In this document: positions 62,684-64,000 of the stretch, piece by piece
How positions within the stretch are numbered: the stretch's first letter is position 1
Layout of the letters: every line of letters begins with the position of its first letter
Assembly: GCF_040536835.1 (NCBI RefSeq)
Contig: NZ_CP159578.1
Coordinates: forward strand, 1,054,001 to 1,118,000
Direction of reading: 5' to 3'
Length of the DNA stretch: 64,000 nucleotides
Origin: Salinicola endophyticus
Lineage (GTDB): Bacteria > Pseudomonadota > Gammaproteobacteria > Pseudomonadales > Halomonadaceae
Made by a program: the position numbers and the translations under genes
The notes under the pieces: generated by a model
Told to the model about the DNA's origin: nothing
What the model saw: only the letters and a program-made list of their open reading frames with translations
Databases searched by the model: none

Positions 62684-63547
62684 ATGTCTACCCTCGTTCC
62701 CCGCGGCGTCGTTGTCCAGCACCCGGCCATCCGTGACGATATCGGCGATCTGACCACTCGGCGCCCGCTGCCGGGGCCGCGCTTGCTGCAGCTCGATCCG
62801 TTTCTGTTTCTCAATCATCACGGGCCCCAGGTCTATCCGGCCCACAACCGGGGGCTGCCGTTCGGCCCGCATCCGCACCGTGGCTTCGAAACGGTGACCT
62901 TCATTCTCGAAGGCTCGCTGGCCCACGCCGACAGTGCCGACCACCAGAGCGTGATTCACGCTGGCGGCGTGCAGTGGATGACCGCCGGCAGCGGCATCGT
63001 CCACGCCGAGATCTCTCCGCCCGAGTTCCTGCGTGACGGTGGGCCGTTGGAGATCCTGCAACTGTGGATCAACCTGCCGGCCAGGTTGAAGATGAGCGAG
63101 CCGCGTTACACCGGGCTGCAGCGGGAGTCGATTCCGACGATTGCCCCGGCCACTGGCGTTGAGCTGAACCTGATAGCCGGTGAGTTCGAGGGCCACTGCG
63201 GGCCTATCGAGAGCCTGACCGAGGTGTTCATGTCGACGCTGACGCTCGCTGCGGGCGCCGAGGTCGAGCTGCCGGTGCCAGCGGGACGCCAGATCTTTCT
63301 CTACGTGGTCGACGGGGAGGTGGCGGTGGCCGGAAGCGTGGTGAAACCGCAGCATTTGATCGAGCTGGATGACGCCGGTGATGGCGTCGCACTGGCCGCC
63401 TCGGGGCGCACCCGGCTACTTTTCGGTCACGCCGACCCGATCGATGAGCCGGTCATCTCCCATGGCCCGTTCGTGATGAATACCCGGGAGGAGATCGTGG
63501 CGGCTATCGATGACTACCAGGCCGGGCGCTTCGGCGGTCTGGCGTGA
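62684..63547 (+). CDS. pirin-family protein
   Basis: 287 residues, bicupin. The N-terminal cupin has the metal motif PFGPHPHRGFETVTFILEG, QSVIHAGGVQWMTAGSGIVH and AEISPPE (three His and one Glu). The C-terminal pirin domain starts near SLTEVFMSTLTLAAGAEVEL and contains GQIFLYVVDGEV-like sequence. Family members include quercetin 2,3-dioxygenases and regulatory pirins; the role here is open. AGGAG 6 nt before ATG 62684 fixes the start. Confidence 0.9.
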   Translation: MSTLVPRGVVVQHPAIRDDIGDLTTRRPLPGPRLLQLDPFLFLNHHGPQVYPAHNRGLPFGPHPHRGFETVTFILEGSLAHADSADHQSVIHAGGVQWMTAGSGIVHAEISPPEFLRDGGPLEILQLWINLPARLKMSEPRYTGLQRESIPTIAPATGVELNLIAGEFEGHCGPIESLTEVFMSTLTLAAGAEVELPVPAGRQIFLYVVDGEVAVAGSVVKPQHLIELDDAGDGVALAASGRTRLLFGHADPIDEPVISHGPFVMNTREEIVAAIDDYQAGRFGGLA

Positions 63548-63709
63548 TCGGCATGGCGGATGGTGCGCCGGCTGTCTAGGCTCCGGTGAGGGCTCGGCCA
63601 CGGGGCGATGGCGCTGCCATCGGGCGCGTCGCGCAGGCATTTTGTAAACACCCTCGAAGGTCGGGCATCGAGCGAGTGTTCAGCGTCAATCGCGTATCGG
63701 GAGACAGCA

Positions 63710-64000
63710 ATGAACGTAGGATTCGTGGGTCTGGGAGCCATGGGCCAGGGGATGGCAGCGCAGCTGCTCAAGGCCGGCCATGCGGTGACGGTGTGGAACC
63801 GCTCGCCGGCGCCGGTAGAGGCGCTGGTGGCCGAAGGCGCCAAGGCGGCCAAGTCGGCGCGGGCACTGGCCGCCAAGTGTGAAGTGCTGATCAGCATGCT
63901 GCCCGATGACCACAGCGTGCACGAGGTGCTGGTGGCGTCCAAGGCGCTCGAAGCGCTGCCCCGGGACAGCGTGCACGTCAACATGGCCACGGTATCACCG
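63710..64000 (+). CDS. 3-hydroxyisobutyrate dehydrogenase-like NAD(P) oxidoreductase (partial)
   Basis: The 5' end of a gene cut by the window edge; about 97 residues are visible. The Rossmann motif MNVGFVGLGAMGQGMAAQLL and the following VWNRSPAPVEAL identify the beta-hydroxyacid dehydrogenase superfamily; ISMLPDDHSVHEVL and NMATVSP agree. The substrate motif and catalytic Lys lie beyond the window. GGGAG lies 6 nt before the ATG at 63710. Confidence 0.88.
   Translation, partial: MNVGFVGLGAMGQGMAAQLLKAGHAVTVWNRSPAPVEALVAEGAKAAKSARALAAKCEVLISMLPDDHSVHEVLVASKALEALPRDSVHVNMATVSP

Overview
This is a GC-rich bacterial chromosome segment with tightly packed genes, strong Shine-Dalgarno (SD) sites and many 4-11 bp gene overlaps. 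A BCCT osmolyte carrier, a Tsx nucleoside channel, a clustered deo operon and a complete LapA/LapD/LapG-type adhesin locus together suggest a marine or halophilic gammaproteobacterium, most likely Halomonadaceae. The taxonomic call is inference from gene content; no rRNA or tRNA gene is visible.

Left region (1-21350). First come a partial CocE-like hydrolase and a BCCT transporter (minus strand), a DUF3820 protein, and two overlapping J-domain genes. A nucleoside-salvage locus follows: cdd, deoD, deoB, deoA, deoC and nupC on the minus strand, with divergent tsx and a DeoR-type repressor. Together these would import nucleosides across both membranes, deaminate or phosphorolyse them, and feed deoxyribose phosphate into central metabolism. 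Next are a succinate-semialdehyde-type dehydrogenase coupled to a PucR-family regulator, a HAD-family dehalogenase, a DinB-fold protein, a LysE-family exporter, an adenine-deaminase-type enzyme and two adjacent PLP aminotransferases.

Central region (21440-52510). One 22.5-kb gene encodes a 7516-residue type I secreted adhesin. I count 56 tandem Ig-like (VCBS/cadherin-like) repeats: 45 of 102 residues and 11 of 115. The counts reproduce the array length exactly once a 36-bp microsatellite insertion is added. The protein has a LapA-like N-terminal retention segment with a PAAG LapG-cleavage motif, a PA14-like domain, a von Willebrand A domain, RTX repeats and a C-terminal secretion signal. Directly downstream on the same strand lie the T1SS ATPase (lapB), membrane-fusion protein (lapC), TolC-like channel (lapE), the c-di-GMP receptor lapD with degenerate GGDEF/EAL domains, the protease lapG, and an EF-hand lipoprotein. 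Secretion, anchoring, c-di-GMP sensing and proteolytic release are thus in one colinear cluster.

Right region (52510-64000). This holds small stress and folding genes (glutaredoxin-like, parvulin, CsbD), a DAACS symporter, thiC behind a TPP riboswitch, an AnmK-like kinase, a divergent LysR/MFS pair, a divergent VOC/LysR pair, a pirin, and a partial 3-hydroxyisobutyrate-dehydrogenase-like gene running off the end.

Non-coding structure includes two related long-inverted-repeat intergenic elements, a three-copy 17-bp-period direct repeat before deoR, a large inverted repeat before the aldehyde dehydrogenase gene, and several perfect terminator-like hairpins. No CRISPR array, insertion sequence or prophage was seen.
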